DNA from: Rhodococcus triatomae BKS 15-14
Lineage (GTDB): Bacteria > Actinomycetota > Actinomycetes > Mycobacteriales > Mycobacteriaceae
DNA: 64,000 bases
Direction: 5' to 3'
Assembly: GCA_000341795.1 (NCBI GenBank)
Contig: AODO01000006.1
Coordinates: 62,001-126,000, forward strand
Part shown: positions 9,076-18,782 of the stretch, piece after piece
Layout of the letters: every line of letters begins with the position of its first letter
How positions within the stretch are numbered: position 1 is the first letter of the stretch
The notes under the pieces: generated by a model
Database searches by the model: none
What the model was told of the DNA's origin: nothing
The model's input: the letters and a program-made list of their open reading frames with translations, nothing else
Program-made: the position numbers and the translations under genes

Positions 9076-10539
9076 ATGGCTCCCACCAACGCCCCTGCGG
9101 CGGCGGACAGCGAGTACGACGTCGTGGTGATCGGCGGCGGTCCCGCCGGTGAGAACGCGGCACAGTACGCGATCGCAGGATCCGACCGCACCGCGGTGAT
9201 CGTCGAACACGAACTGCTCGGCGGCGAGTGCTCCTACTGGGCGTGTATGCCCAGCAAGGCGCTGCTGCGACCGGGCACGGTCCTCGGGGCTGCGCGTGCG
9301 ATGCCCGGAGTGCAGGAGGCGGTCGGCGACCGCTCGCTCGACGTCCCGGCGGTCCTGCGGCGCCGCGACTCGTTCACGTCGCACCGCTCCGATGCGGGTC
9401 AGGTGACATGGGCGTCCGACATCGGGATCGACGTGATCCGGGGGTCGGCGCGGCTGGCGGGGGAACGCGTCGTCGAGGTGTCCGGCACGGACGGGACCCG
9501 CACGGTGCGGGCCCGGCACGCCGTGGTCCTCGCGACCGGATCGACGGCGACCGTCCCCCCGACGCCAGGACTGCGGGAGGCCCTGCCCTGGACGTCGCGG
9601 GACGCGACCAACCTGGAGGAGGTTCCCGGCCGGGTCGCGATCATCGGCGGCGGAGTCGTCGCCTGCGAGGCCGCGAACTGGTTGCTCGACTTCGGCACCG
9701 AGGTGACGCTGCTCGTCCGCGGTTCCCGACTCCTCGCCTCCGCCGAGCCGTTCGCGAGCGAGGCCGTCGCGGCGGGACTGCGCGACCGCGGCGCGACCGT
9801 GCTCACCCACACCACGGCGAGCACGGTCCAGCGGGACTCCCCGCGGGATTCCGGGATCGGGCGAATTCACGGCGGCGCCGTCACACTGACCCTCGAGGGG
9901 GGCGCCGAGTTGACGGTCGACGAGGTGATCGTCGCCGCTGGACGCCGACCTGCAACCGCGGCACTCGGCCTCGACACCGTCGGCCTGGACACCGTCGGCA
10001 CCGACGACCGGCTCACGGTGACGGGCGTGGACGGGAACTGGTTGTACGCCGTCGGGGACGTCAGCGGGCGGACTCCACTGACCCACATGGGCAAGTACCA
10101 CGCCCGGGTGTGCGGTGACGTCATCGCGGCGCGCGCCGAGTCCCGGCCACTCGACGACGCCCGGTACGCCGCGGTCTCGGACCGGACGGCCGTCCCCCAG
10201 GTGGTTTTCACGACCCCGGAGGTCGCCTCGGTCGGCCGAACCGAGACCGCGGCGCGCGCCGAGGGATTCGACGTCGAGACCGTCGAGGTCGACATCGCCG
10301 TCGCCGGGTCGTCGCTGGCGCGGGACGACTTCACGGGTCACGCGAAGCTCGTGATCGACCGAGCCCGCGACACCCTGCTCGGGGCCACCTTCGTGGGCAC
10401 GGAGGTGGCGGATCAGCTGCACGCCGCCACCGTCGCGGTGGCGGGCTCGGTGCCGCTCGGCACGCTGTGGCACGCGGTCCCCGCCTACCCGACGGTGTCC
10501 GAGTTCTGGTTGCGCCTGCTGGAGGCGCGGCGTGGATGA
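9076..10539 (+). CDS. pyridine nucleotide-disulfide oxidoreductase (class I, CxxxxC)
   Basis: 487-residue FAD enzyme of the dihydrolipoamide dehydrogenase/mercuric reductase/mycothione reductase superfamily. The N-terminal FAD-binding GGGPAG sits at about residue 19. The redox-active disulfide motif is C-SYWA-C followed by MPSK (usual form CxxxxCxPSK). A second Rossmann segment reads IIGGGVVACEAANWL, and VGDVSGRTPLTHMGKYHARV is the second FAD contact. The C-terminal dimerisation domain ends in HAVPAYPTVSEFW, where the family usually has HAHPTxSE, so the proton-relay His-Glu pair is partly altered. The substrate cannot be assigned. Its 3' end overlaps the carboxylesterase gene by 8 bp. Confidence 0.9.
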   Translation: MAPTNAPAAADSEYDVVVIGGGPAGENAAQYAIAGSDRTAVIVEHELLGGECSYWACMPSKALLRPGTVLGAARAMPGVQEAVGDRSLDVPAVLRRRDSFTSHRSDAGQVTWASDIGIDVIRGSARLAGERVVEVSGTDGTRTVRARHAVVLATGSTATVPPTPGLREALPWTSRDATNLEEVPGRVAIIGGGVVACEAANWLLDFGTEVTLLVRGSRLLASAEPFASEAVAAGLRDRGATVLTHTTASTVQRDSPRDSGIGRIHGGAVTLTLEGGAELTVDEVIVAAGRRPATAALGLDTVGLDTVGTDDRLTVTGVDGNWLYAVGDVSGRTPLTHMGKYHARVCGDVIAARAESRPLDDARYAAVSDRTAVPQVVFTTPEVASVGRTETAARAEGFDVETVEVDIAVAGSSLARDDFTGHAKLVIDRARDTLLGATFVGTEVADQLHAATVAVAGSVPLGTLWHAVPAYPTVSEFWLRLLEARRG

Positions 10540-12016
10540 TCCGCTCGTCGTCCACACCACCGACGGCGCCGTGGCCGGATGCGAGATGCACGGTCTGCGA
10601 ACGTGGCGCGGAATCCCCTACGCCGCTCCACCCGTCGGGGACCTCCGACTGCGGGCACCGTGCCCGGTGACCCCGTGGTCCGGGGTGCGTGACGCCACGC
10701 GGTTCGGCCTCTCGGCACCCCAGAGTGGCGGCGAGGCCCAGAAGAAGCGGATCGGCGAGAGCTGCCTGGTTCTGAACGTCGCCGCGCCTGCGACTCCCGG
10801 CGCGGAACCCCGGCCGGTGATGGTGTTCATCCACGGCGGGGCCTACAGCTCCGGATCCGCGACCACCCCGCTGTACCGTGGCAGTTCCCTCGTCCGGCGT
10901 GGCGGCGTCGTGTACGTGTCGCTCAACTACCGGGTCGGCGCTCTCGGGTACCTCGACTTCTCCGGACACTCCACCGCCGACCGCCGGTTCGACTCCAATC
11001 TGGGGCTGCGCGACCAGATCGCCGCCCTGCAATGGGTGCAGCGCAACATCGCGGCCTTCGGCGGCGACCCCGGCAACGTCACACTGTTCGGTGAGTCGGC
11101 GGGCGGGAATGCCGTCACCACCCTGATGTGCGTCCCGGTGGCCGCCGGACTGTTCCGGCAGGCGATCGCCCAGAGCCCACCTGCCGCATCGACATACGGC
11201 CCGAGCCGCGCCAAGGCGTGGGCCGAGGAGTTCCTCGAGATGCTCGGCGAGCGCGACCCGGTACGGGCGCTCTCCACGATGCCCCCCGACCGGTTCGTCC
11301 GCATCGGGGACGCGCTCGCCGCGCGCGGCGCCGACGAGGAACCCGGAACCAGGGCGTTCGCACCGACGGTCGACGGCGACCTGCTGCCCTCGCATCCGCT
11401 CGACGCCTTCGCATCCGGACGTTCCCATCCCGTCCCGTTGATCATCGGCACGAACTCGCACGAAGGAACGATTTTCCCGCGGTTCCTCGACATCATTCCC
11501 ACCGACCGGGTCCGGATCGAGAAGATGTTCGCCGAGACGGACCCCGTCGTGAAATCACGTGTTCTCACGGCGTATCCGCGTTACCCCGACCGGCGCGAGG
11601 CCGTCCAGCTCGGCGGCGACATCTCGTTCTGGGAACCGTCGGTGCTCGTCGCGCAGGGACATTCCGGCACCGCACCCACCTATTCGTACCGCTACGACTT
11701 CGCGCCGAACCTGCTGCGCTGGACGGGGTTCGGGGCAACCCACGCCTCCGAGCTGTTCGCGGTGTTCGGCTCGATCGATCATCGGCTCGGGGACTACGTC
11801 ACCGCGCTCGGCGGCCGAAGCGGGCTGCGCGCGGTGACGAACACCGTCCAGTCGCACTGGTTGCACTTCGCGCGCCACGGACGTCCCCGGGACGGCTGGC
11901 CCACGTACGACACGGAGCGTCGCGACACCCTCGTCATCGACACTCGGCCACGGGTGGTGAGCGATCCCGACGGCGACAAGCGGCGCGCCTGGATCGGCTA
12001 CCGGCACCGCCGGTGA
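10532..12016 (+). CDS. type B carboxylesterase (alpha/beta hydrolase)
   Basis: 494-residue ester hydrolase of the carboxylesterase/cholinesterase type. Visible are the N-terminal WRGIPYAAPPVGDLRL segment, the oxyanion HGGAYSSGS motif, the nucleophile Ser189 in GESAGGNAV, an acidic residue region around TNSHEGTIF, and the catalytic His in THASELFAVFG. There is no signal peptide, so it is probably intracellular and acts on esters or carbamates. The GTG at 10532 overlaps the flavoprotein stop by 8 bp, so translation is probably coupled. It converges with the glycosylase gene after an 8-bp gap. Confidence 0.93.
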   Translation: MDDPLVVHTTDGAVAGCEMHGLRTWRGIPYAAPPVGDLRLRAPCPVTPWSGVRDATRFGLSAPQSGGEAQKKRIGESCLVLNVAAPATPGAEPRPVMVFIHGGAYSSGSATTPLYRGSSLVRRGGVVYVSLNYRVGALGYLDFSGHSTADRRFDSNLGLRDQIAALQWVQRNIAAFGGDPGNVTLFGESAGGNAVTTLMCVPVAAGLFRQAIAQSPPAASTYGPSRAKAWAEEFLEMLGERDPVRALSTMPPDRFVRIGDALAARGADEEPGTRAFAPTVDGDLLPSHPLDAFASGRSHPVPLIIGTNSHEGTIFPRFLDIIPTDRVRIEKMFAETDPVVKSRVLTAYPRYPDRREAVQLGGDISFWEPSVLVAQGHSGTAPTYSYRYDFAPNLLRWTGFGATHASELFAVFGSIDHRLGDYVTALGGRSGLRAVTNTVQSHWLHFARHGRPRDGWPTYDTERRDTLVIDTRPRVVSDPDGDKRRAWIGYRHRR

Positions 12017-12024
12017 CGGGGTCG

Positions 12025-12900
12025 CTACTTCAGCAGCTTCGACATGCGCCGGTCGGCGAGGATCTTCCCGCCGGTCTGGCAGGTGGGGCAGTACTGGAAG
12101 GAACGGTCCGCGAAGGACACCTCACGCACCGTGTCCCCACACACCGGGCACGGCAGCCCCGTGCGGGCGTGCACTCGCATGCCCGACCGCTTCTCACCCT
12201 TGAGCCTGGCGGCGTCCTGGCCGACCGAGCGGGTGACCGCGTCGGAGAGCACCGACCGCATCACGGCGTGCAGCGTCGAAACCTGGTCGTCGGTCAGCTT
12301 GTTCGCGGTCGCGAAGGGCGACAGTTTCGCCTCGTGCAGGATCTCGTCGGAATAGGCGTTGCCGATGCCGGCGAGCGCAGCCTGGTCGGTGAGCACGGTC
12401 TTGATGCGCTGTGACGACTTCGCGAGCAGTTCCGCGAACACCGGCTCGGTGACGCCGAGCGCGTCGGGTCCGAGTTTGGCGATGCCCGGGACCTCCGCAG
12501 GCATCCGCACCAGCCACACCGCGAGCCGTTTCTGCGTGCCCGCCTCGGTCAGGTCGATCGCCGGGGTGGTGCCGTCGGGCGCGAACAGGTGCAGACGAAG
12601 CGCGAGCGGTCCCTTGCCCGGCTTGGGCGGGGTCTGGCTCGGATTGTCCTGCCAGCGCAGCCACCCGGCCCGGGACAGGTGGGTGATCAGCCACAGGCCG
12701 TCCTCCTGGCCGCAGCGCAGTCCGAGGTGTTTACCGAACCGGGCGGCGCCGGTGATGTCGCGACCGGCGAGCACGTCGATCGGCGGATCGAACGTCTTGA
12801 GGACGCTCAACGCCGCCACGTCCACCCGGCCGATCACCGCCCCCACGGCGTGGTCGCGCAGGAACTGGGCCAGGGCCTCCACCTCGGGCAGTTCGGGCAT
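12025..12900 (-). CDS. Fpg/Nei family DNA glycosylase
   Basis: 291-residue base-excision repair enzyme that removes oxidised bases and nicks by beta/delta elimination. After Met processing the N-terminus is PELPEVEAL, giving the catalytic Pro and Glu. The mid-region GIGNAYSDEIL is the helix-two-turn-helix, and a C-terminal zinc finger CPVC...CPTC is intact. The ATG at 12900 is fixed by the invariant N-terminal motif. I cannot separate Fpg (8-oxoguanine) from Nei (pyrimidine) specificity. It is monocistronic, divergent from the alkylsulfatase gene. Confidence 0.93.
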   Translation of the reverse strand: MPELPEVEALAQFLRDHAVGAVIGRVDVAALSVLKTFDPPIDVLAGRDITGAARFGKHLGLRCGQEDGLWLITHLSRAGWLRWQDNPSQTPPKPGKGPLALRLHLFAPDGTTPAIDLTEAGTQKRLAVWLVRMPAEVPGIAKLGPDALGVTEPVFAELLAKSSQRIKTVLTDQAALAGIGNAYSDEILHEAKLSPFATANKLTDDQVSTLHAVMRSVLSDAVTRSVGQDAARLKGEKRSGMRVHARTGLPCPVCGDTVREVSFADRSFQYCPTCQTGGKILADRRMSKLLK

Positions 12901-13118
12901 GCCCACAAGGGTAGGCGCCTTCGGCCCTCGCGCGCGGTGTCGGGACGCGAACCGCCGTCGAGCGCGCAGGCCCGCCGTGGCGACGGCATCAGGTGCAGGT
13001 GCAGTCGCCGTTGATTTCACCTGGGACGGGTGATGCCGAAGGAACTGCCGAATCAGCAGACTGGCGTCGTCGCTGGAATCAGCGGTGCCCGACAACCGTC
13101 TCTGCGAGGAGCGCTCCG

Positions 13119-14918
13119 ATGCCCGCCGATTTTGCCGATCGCACTGATTTCCACAACGCCAATCGCGGTCTCGTCGCTGTCCTCGAACCGGCACAGATCC
13201 ACGCTGACGACGGCAAGCTCGTCTACGACGCCGCGGGCTTCGCTGCCGCGACCGCCGGCGACTGTCCCGACACGGTCAACCCGAGTCTCTGGCGCCAAGC
13301 ACAACTGACTGCGATCCACGGACTGTTCGAGGTCACCGGCGGGATCTATCAGATCCGCGGTTACGACCTGTCCAACATGACGCTCGTCGAAGGCGACACC
13401 GGAGTGATCGTGATCGACCCGCTGGTCTCCGCGGAGTGCGCCGCCGCCGGCCTCTCCCTGTACCGCGAGCATCGCGGCGACCGCCCGGTGACCGCCGTCA
13501 TCTACACCCACTCCCACATCGACCACTTCGGTGGCGTCCTCGGCGTCGTCGACGCCGACACCACCGTGCCGATCATCGCTCCCGAGCACTTCCTCGAGCA
13601 CGCGGTCTCGGAGAACGTCTACGCCGGCGGCGCGATGCTGCGGCGCGGGATGTACCACACCGGCGTCGTCCTGCCCGTCGGCGCAACCGGCACCCTGGGC
13701 GCGGGCCTCGGACCCAGCACGTCGACCGGAACAGTGGGGCTGCTCGCACCCACACTCGACATCACCCACACCGGCCAGGAGGAGACCTTCGACGGCGTCC
13801 GCATGGTGTTCCAGGTGACGCCCGGTACAGAAGCTCCGTCGGAGATGAACTTCTACTTCCCCGACCACCGCGCGCTCTGCCTGGCCGAGAACGCGACCCA
13901 CAACCTGCACAATCTGCTCACACTGCGCGGCGCCGAGGTGCGCGACGCACGCAACTGGTCGAGGTACCTCGCCGAGGCGATCGAGATGTTCGCCTACGAC
14001 TCGGACGTGGCGTTCGCTTCGCACCACTGGCCGACCTGGGGCACCGACGAGCTGATCCAGTACCTCACCGAACAGCGCGACCTGTACGCCTACCTCCACG
14101 ACCAGACGCTGCGCCGCCTCAACCAAGGGCAGGTGGGCACCGAGATCGCCGAGGACTTCCCCATGCCGCCCGCACTGGACGCCGCATGGCACACCCACGG
14201 CTACTACGGCTCGGTCAGCCACAACGTCAAGGCGATCTACCAGCGCTACCTCGGCTGGTACGACGGCAACCCTGCGCACCTGTGGCAGCACCCCCCGGAG
14301 GCGGCAGGCGCCCGCTACGTCCGCGCGATCGGCGGGATCGACGCCGCCGTCGCACGAGCACGAGAGTTCGCCGAGGAAGGCGACCTGCGTTTCGCCGCCG
14401 AACTCGCGAGCCATGCGGTGTTCGCCGATCCGGATCACGACGGCGCGAAGGAGGTGCTCACCGACGTGCTGACCCGACTCGGCTACGGCTCCGAATGCGC
14501 GACATGGCGGAACAACTTCCTCGTCGGCGCCAGCGAGGTCAACGGTCCGACGCATCCGGCCGAGGTCAGCGCGGCCGGGATGGCCACCGCGCTCACCATC
14601 ACACAGATCTTCGACAGCATCGCGATCCGTGTCGACGGTCCGCGAGCCTGGGACGTGACGGCAACCATCCGCTGGCACTTCACCGACGTGGACGAGACCT
14701 ACCGCATGGAATTGTCGCACGGCGTGCTGATCCACCATCCGACAACGCGATCGGACCCGGCAGACCTTCTCGTGGAGCTCACGAAGACACAGTTGCTCGG
14801 ACTGCTGGCCGGATCCGGAACCGATGCGATCACCATGGACGGCGATGCGACGGCCATCACGAGGATCGTGGAACTCACCGACGACGCAGACCCGGCGTTC
14901 GCCATCGTCACCCCCTGA
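13119..14918 (+). CDS. alkyl sulfatase / metallo-beta-lactamase fold hydrolase (SdsA-type)
   Basis: 599-residue enzyme of the SDS-hydrolase family, cleaving primary alkyl sulfates to alcohol and sulfate for carbon and sulfur supply. The dinuclear zinc motif THSHIDHFGG lies at about residues 130-139. Further ligands lie in ENATHNLHNLLTLRG and FASHHWPTWG. The region after residue 360 has the dimerisation helices and about the last 120 residues form the SCP2-like domain. Start 13119 follows GAGGA at 13106. I see no Sec/Tat signal, so it looks intracellular, unlike periplasmic SdsA1. No sulfatase regulator or alkane/alcohol genes adjoin it. Confidence 0.93.
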   Translation: MPADFADRTDFHNANRGLVAVLEPAQIHADDGKLVYDAAGFAAATAGDCPDTVNPSLWRQAQLTAIHGLFEVTGGIYQIRGYDLSNMTLVEGDTGVIVIDPLVSAECAAAGLSLYREHRGDRPVTAVIYTHSHIDHFGGVLGVVDADTTVPIIAPEHFLEHAVSENVYAGGAMLRRGMYHTGVVLPVGATGTLGAGLGPSTSTGTVGLLAPTLDITHTGQEETFDGVRMVFQVTPGTEAPSEMNFYFPDHRALCLAENATHNLHNLLTLRGAEVRDARNWSRYLAEAIEMFAYDSDVAFASHHWPTWGTDELIQYLTEQRDLYAYLHDQTLRRLNQGQVGTEIAEDFPMPPALDAAWHTHGYYGSVSHNVKAIYQRYLGWYDGNPAHLWQHPPEAAGARYVRAIGGIDAAVARAREFAEEGDLRFAAELASHAVFADPDHDGAKEVLTDVLTRLGYGSECATWRNNFLVGASEVNGPTHPAEVSAAGMATALTITQIFDSIAIRVDGPRAWDVTATIRWHFTDVDETYRMELSHGVLIHHPTTRSDPADLLVELTKTQLLGLLAGSGTDAITMDGDATAITRIVELTDDADPAFAIVTP

Positions 14919-15047
14919 TCGCGGCGGACACCGCGTCCTCCCGTTCTGCAGTGGTCGGGCGCGCGTGTGACGGCAGGTTCGAGTGACCGTGGGACTGTTC
15001 CGTCGCGAGCACTTCCCGCAGCCACCGGTCCGATGTGCGACCGCGGG

Positions 15048-15791
15048 TCAGCGCCTGCGGATCAGGTAGGTGTCCATGATCCAGCCCTTGCGTTCGCGCA
15101 GGTCTGCGCGGGTCCGGACGATCTCGTCCTCCACCGTCCGCAGGTCACCGGAGATCAGGGTCTCGTCGGGCGTGCCGAGGTAGGCACCCCACCAGATGTC
15201 CCAGTCTCCGCTCAGGGTGGTGAAACCGTTCTCGGCGTCGAGCATGACCACCGCGTCTCGGACACCGTCCGGGAGGCCTTCCCCCCGCAGTCGGCGGCCG
15301 GTGGTGGTCAGCACGGGTTCACCGATCCGGTTCAGCACGATGCGGTGTTGCGCGGCCAGCGACGACACACTGGTCACGCCGGGGATCACCGTGTACTCGA
15401 AGTCGACGACACCGCGGCCGAGCACCCGCTCGACGATCCGCAGGGTGCTGTCGTACAGCGACGGGTCACCCCACACGAGGATCGCGCCGACGCCGTCGAC
15501 GGCCGAGAACGCCTCCTCGAACACCCGGGCTCGGCGGTCGTGCCAGTCGTCGACCACACCCTCGTAGTCGGACGGTGTGCGATCCCGCGGCGGATCGACG
15601 ATGTCGACGATGCGGTGGTCGCCGCGCACGTGCTCGTCGAGGATGCCGGTGCGCAGGTCGACGAGGTCCTGCTTCTGCTCCCCCTTGCCGATGACGAAGA
15701 ACACCTCGGCCCGGTTCATCGCCTTGATCGCCTGCACCGTCACCTGGTCGGGGTCGCCGGCACCGACGCCGATCACGAGGAGTTCACGCAT
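15048..15791 (-). CDS. cobF: precorrin-6A synthase (deacetylating)
   Basis: 247-residue SAM-dependent C-1 methyltransferase of aerobic cobalamin biosynthesis, methylating precorrin-5 with loss of acetate. The Cob/Cbi methyltransferase pattern is clear: an N-terminal [30 protein letters not shown], then [13 protein letters not shown] and [16 protein letters not shown]. CobF-type length is normal. No other cobalamin genes are in the window, so it is an isolated pathway gene. It starts at 15791, divergent from thyA with 44 bp between the start codons. Confidence 0.95.
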   Translation of the reverse strand: MRELLVIGVGAGDPDQVTVQAIKAMNRAEVFFVIGKGEQKQDLVDLRTGILDEHVRGDHRIVDIVDPPRDRTPSDYEGVVDDWHDRRARVFEEAFSAVDGVGAILVWGDPSLYDSTLRIVERVLGRGVVDFEYTVIPGVTSVSSLAAQHRIVLNRIGEPVLTTTGRRLRGEGLPDGVRDAVVMLDAENGFTTLSGDWDIWWGAYLGTPDETLISGDLRTVEDEIVRTRADLRERKGWIMDTYLIRRR

Positions 15792-15835
15792 GCCGCGAGG
15801 CTATCGTCAGCCCGGCAGGTCCTAGACTGGCGGTC

Positions 15836-16654
15836 GTGACTTCCCCGACGCCCGCCCCCGTGCACACCCCGTACGAGGACCTGCTGCGGCTGGTCATGGA
15901 GACCGGGACCCCCAAGGCGGACCGCACCGGCACCGGCACCCGCAGCGTGTTCGGCCACCAGATGCGCTTCGACCTGCGCGAGGGATTTCCCCTGGTCACC
16001 ACCAAGAAGGTGCACCTCAAGTCGATCGTCTACGAGTTGCTGTGGTTCCTGCGCGGCGACTCCAACGTCGGCTGGCTGCGCGAGCACGGCGTCACCATCT
16101 GGGACGAGTGGGCCGACGCGGACGGCGAGCTCGGCCCGGTCTACGGCGTGCAGTGGCGGTCCTGGCCGACGCCGGACGGCGAGCACATCGACCAGATCAC
16201 CAAGGTCGTCGAGACCCTCAGGACCAACCCGGACTCGCGTCGGATGATCGTCTCGTCCTGGAACGTCGCCGAGCTCGACGCGATGGCGCTGCAGCCGTGC
16301 CACGCCTTCTTCCAGTTCTACGTCGCCGACGGCCGGCTCAGCTGCCAGCTGTACCAGCGCAGCGCCGACCTGTTCCTCGGCGTGCCGTTCAACATCGCCA
16401 GCTACGCGCTGCTCACCCACATGGTGGCGCAGCAGACGGGCCTCGAGGTGGGCGAGTTCATCTGGACGGGCGGCGACTGCCACGTCTACGACAACCACGT
16501 CGACCAGGTCACCGAGCAGTTGTCTCGCGAGCCGTTCCCGTACCCGACGCTGACGCTGCACAAGCGGGACTCGATCTTCGACTACACCTTCGAGGACGTC
16601 GAGATCATCGGCTACCGGCACCACCCCGGCATCAAGGCACCGGTCGCGGTGTAG
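15836..16654 (+). CDS. thyA: thymidylate synthase
   Basis: Converts dUMP to dTMP using methylenetetrahydrofolate, producing dihydrofolate. 272 residues, normal for ThyA. Visible are [17 protein letters not shown], the nucleophile Cys in [12 protein letters not shown], the dUMP-binding [24 protein letters not shown] and the C-terminal [10 protein letters not shown] that closes over the active site. The GTG at 15836 is the first in-frame start. It is followed 50 bp later by folA, which recycles its dihydrofolate product: the classic thyA-folA pair. Confidence 0.99.
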   Translation: MTSPTPAPVHTPYEDLLRLVMETGTPKADRTGTGTRSVFGHQMRFDLREGFPLVTTKKVHLKSIVYELLWFLRGDSNVGWLREHGVTIWDEWADADGELGPVYGVQWRSWPTPDGEHIDQITKVVETLRTNPDSRRMIVSSWNVAELDAMALQPCHAFFQFYVADGRLSCQLYQRSADLFLGVPFNIASYALLTHMVAQQTGLEVGEFIWTGGDCHVYDNHVDQVTEQLSREPFPYPTLTLHKRDSIFDYTFEDVEIIGYRHHPGIKAPVAV

Positions 16655-16704
16655 GGAATGCCTGTCGAATCCGCGGCGCCACAGAATTCAGGAGACAACC
16701 TCTC

Positions 16705-17190
16705 ATGCTCGGTCTGATCTGGGCCCAGGCGAACAACGGCGTCATCGGGCGCGACAATGCGATCCCGTGGCGGATCCCCGAGGACACCGCGCACTTCAAG
16801 AACGTCACCACCGGGCATCCGGTGATCATGGGCAGGCGCACCTGGGATTCGCTGCCGCCCCGGTTCCGGCCGCTGTCCGATCGCCGCAACATCGTCGTCA
16901 CCCGCGACACCGACTGGTCGGCGGAGGGCGCCGAGGTCGTGCACTCGCTGGACGACGCGCTGCGGACCGCCGGCGAGGGCGAGGTGTGGGTGATCGGTGG
17001 CGGCGAGGTCTACGCCGCGGCACTCGGGCGCGCCGACCGCGTCGCCGTGACGGAGATCGACCTCGACGTCGACGGGGATGCGTTCGCTCCCACCCTCGGC
17101 CCCGAGTGGGTCGTCGCCGACTCCGGCGAATGGCTGGTCTCGAGCCGCGACGGTGCTCGCTTCCGGTTCGTCATCTTCACCCGTTCCTGA
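16705..17190 (+). CDS. folA: dihydrofolate reductase
   Basis: Reduces dihydrofolate to tetrahydrofolate with NADPH. 161 residues, close to the usual actinobacterial length. Visible are IWAQANNGVIGRDNAIPWRIPED with the catalytic acidic residue, GRRTWDSLP, and WVIGGGEVYAAAL. The ATG at 16705 follows AGGAG at 16690-16694. It is cotranscribed with thyA. After the stop codon there are about 120 bp before the MpaB-family gene. Confidence 0.98.
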   Translation: MLGLIWAQANNGVIGRDNAIPWRIPEDTAHFKNVTTGHPVIMGRRTWDSLPPRFRPLSDRRNIVVTRDTDWSAEGAEVVHSLDDALRTAGEGEVWVIGGGEVYAAALGRADRVAVTEIDLDVDGDAFAPTLGPEWVVADSGEWLVSSRDGARFRFVIFTRS

Positions 17191-17226
17191 GCCTGTCGCA
17201 GCCGGGACGGCTCCGGGCCCCGAGAA

Positions 17227-17300
17227 CAATCTGAATACGCATGTGATCAGAATGACCTCGCTGCTAATCTGACTACAGGCGTTTTCAGAATTCGGTATCG
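17227..17300 (+). promoter_or_regulatory. A+T-richer regulatory region with repeated CTGA/TCAG motifs
   Basis: A locally A+T-rich stretch before the MpaB-family gene contains TCTGA at 17231, TCAGA at 17247, then CTGACTAC at 17268 and TTTTCAGAATTC further on. The TCTGA/TCAGA pair forms an inverted repeat. It probably holds the promoter and an operator of the downstream gene; the regulator is unknown. Confidence 0.4.
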
Positions 17301-17311
17301 AGGGGGACACC

Positions 17312-18289
17312 ATGAGCCGCTCCGTAGTCCAGCCAACCGCGAGCGCCGACGCCACACCGTCGACGACTCCCCCGTGGCAGCCCGGCCAACCCCACCACGA
17401 ACTCGCCGCCGACGTCCGGTGGTGGATGGGCATGCCGCTCGCCTTCGGCCTGTACGGCAGGCTCGCCCTCGACCAGGTCGCCTACCGAGAGGTCGCGGCC
17501 GCCGTCGACGCCAGCGGACGGTTCGCCGAGAACTTCACCAATCGCGGGATCCGCAGCTACCTGTGGGGTCCGCTCATGCTGTTCGGCGACGAGAACGACC
17601 GCAGGGCCACCGCGGCACGTCTCAAGGACATGCACGGCCAGGTCCGCGGCAAGGGCAGGGGCAACTTCGAGGGCGAGCGATACAGCGCACTCAAACCCGC
17701 ACTGTGGAAGTGGGTCGGGACCAGCAGCCTGCTCGTCTTCTACACCGGCTACGTCTCCACCTACGGCAAGCAACTCGACGCCGAACAGCGTGAGGTCGTC
17801 TACCGGACGATCCTGGCGATGAGCGACTACGACCTCAACAGCGACCAGGCCGCCGTCCCCGCGACCGTCGCCGAGATGGAGGAGTACTACGAATCGGTGG
17901 CCACCACCGAACTCGCCGACAACGACTTCCTCCAGTGGGCGAACGGGAGCTTCGACGCGATGCCCGTCCCGACGCTGTTCGGTCCACACTGGCTGCACGT
18001 GCTCGTCACCCCGCTCTGGCGTGTCGCCATCCCGTTGCTCTCGCGGCCGGCGCGAGTCTGCGCCGAGGCAGCCGCACATCCCCGCATGCGCGAACTGCTG
18101 GGCGTCGAGTGGAATTCGCGACGGGCGTTGGAGTTCCGGGTCTACACCGCGATGATCCGCGCGGGACGCAGGCATCTACCGAAGTGGGCACTCCTCGAAC
18201 CGCTTGCCTACAACCGCTACCGCTACGAGCGGCTTCGTGCGGCGTACACCGCGCCCCAACTCACCTCGTTCGCGCCGGCGAAGCCGTAG
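17312..18289 (+). CDS. oxygenase MpaB family protein (DUF2236), paralogue 1
   Basis: 325-residue DUF2236 protein, the family that includes MpaB and the haem-dependent latex-clearing oxygenases. The pattern is all-helical, with RSYLWGPLMLFGDENDRRATAARLKDMHG near residues 80-110 and a C-terminal region ending in YNRYRYERLRAAY. The family's His-rich haem region is represented by MHG and scattered His residues; haem binding is not proven. Substrate unknown. ATG 17312 lies behind a GGGGGA. Two more DUF2236 genes are at 38.2-39.9 kb, but they are only distantly similar. Confidence 0.8.
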   Translation: MSRSVVQPTASADATPSTTPPWQPGQPHHELAADVRWWMGMPLAFGLYGRLALDQVAYREVAAAVDASGRFAENFTNRGIRSYLWGPLMLFGDENDRRATAARLKDMHGQVRGKGRGNFEGERYSALKPALWKWVGTSSLLVFYTGYVSTYGKQLDAEQREVVYRTILAMSDYDLNSDQAAVPATVAEMEEYYESVATTELADNDFLQWANGSFDAMPVPTLFGPHWLHVLVTPLWRVAIPLLSRPARVCAEAAAHPRMRELLGVEWNSRRALEFRVYTAMIRAGRRHLPKWALLEPLAYNRYRYERLRAAYTAPQLTSFAPAKP

Positions 18290-18395
18290 TCGGCACGACC
18301 CGGTTCGGCAAGTGCGGCGCCGGGACGCGCCGAGTGGGCCATACTGCAGGGGCACGACGTTGACGATCCGGTCTGGCCCAGCGAGAGGCACGCCC

Positions 18396-18722
18396 ATGGA
18401 CAAGAAGTCGCTGACCGCACTTGCGCGACAACAGCTCAAGCTGGCGAGAACCGCCACCAGCGGCCGCAGTTCACAAACGATCTACGGCGGCCACCAGCGC
18501 AGCCTGCGGCAGACCGTGGTCGCACTCACCGCCGGCGAGCAACTCGCCGAGCACGACTCGCCGGGCGAGGCGACGCTGCAGGTGCTGACCGGCACGTTGA
18601 CGCTGATCGCCGGGGAGGACTCGTGGAAGGGTTCGACGGGCGACCTCCTCGTCATCCCGGCGTCGCGACACCGCGTCGAGGCCGTCGAGGACGTGGCGTT
18701 CCTGCTGACCGTCGCCAAATAG
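18396..18722 (+). CDS. cupin domain protein
   Basis: 108-residue single-domain cupin. It keeps the first cupin motif region (LAEHDSPGEATLQVLTGTLTL) and the second (GDLLVIPASRHRVEAVEDVAFLLTV), with His in HDSPGE and SRHRVEA as likely metal ligands. Such small cupins may bind metal ions or small ligands; no substrate is evident. The ATG at 18396 follows GAGAGG. A CATACT -10-like hexamer lies at about 18340. It is separated from the hydrolase gene by 60 bp and may be transcribed alone. Confidence 0.85.
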   Translation: MDKKSLTALARQQLKLARTATSGRSSQTIYGGHQRSLRQTVVALTAGEQLAEHDSPGEATLQVLTGTLTLIAGEDSWKGSTGDLLVIPASRHRVEAVEDVAFLLTVAK

Positions 18723-18782
18723 GCGGGGACCGGGTATCGCGCGGCACGGGATCCGCCGGCCGATCGCGTAGGTTCTTCAGGT

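Noticed and set aside
12901-13118. Hidden small gene between the glycosylase and alkylsulfatase
   Set aside because: Open frames here are extensions of the two real genes without ribosome-binding sites or conserved sequence; the stretch probably holds the divergent promoters.
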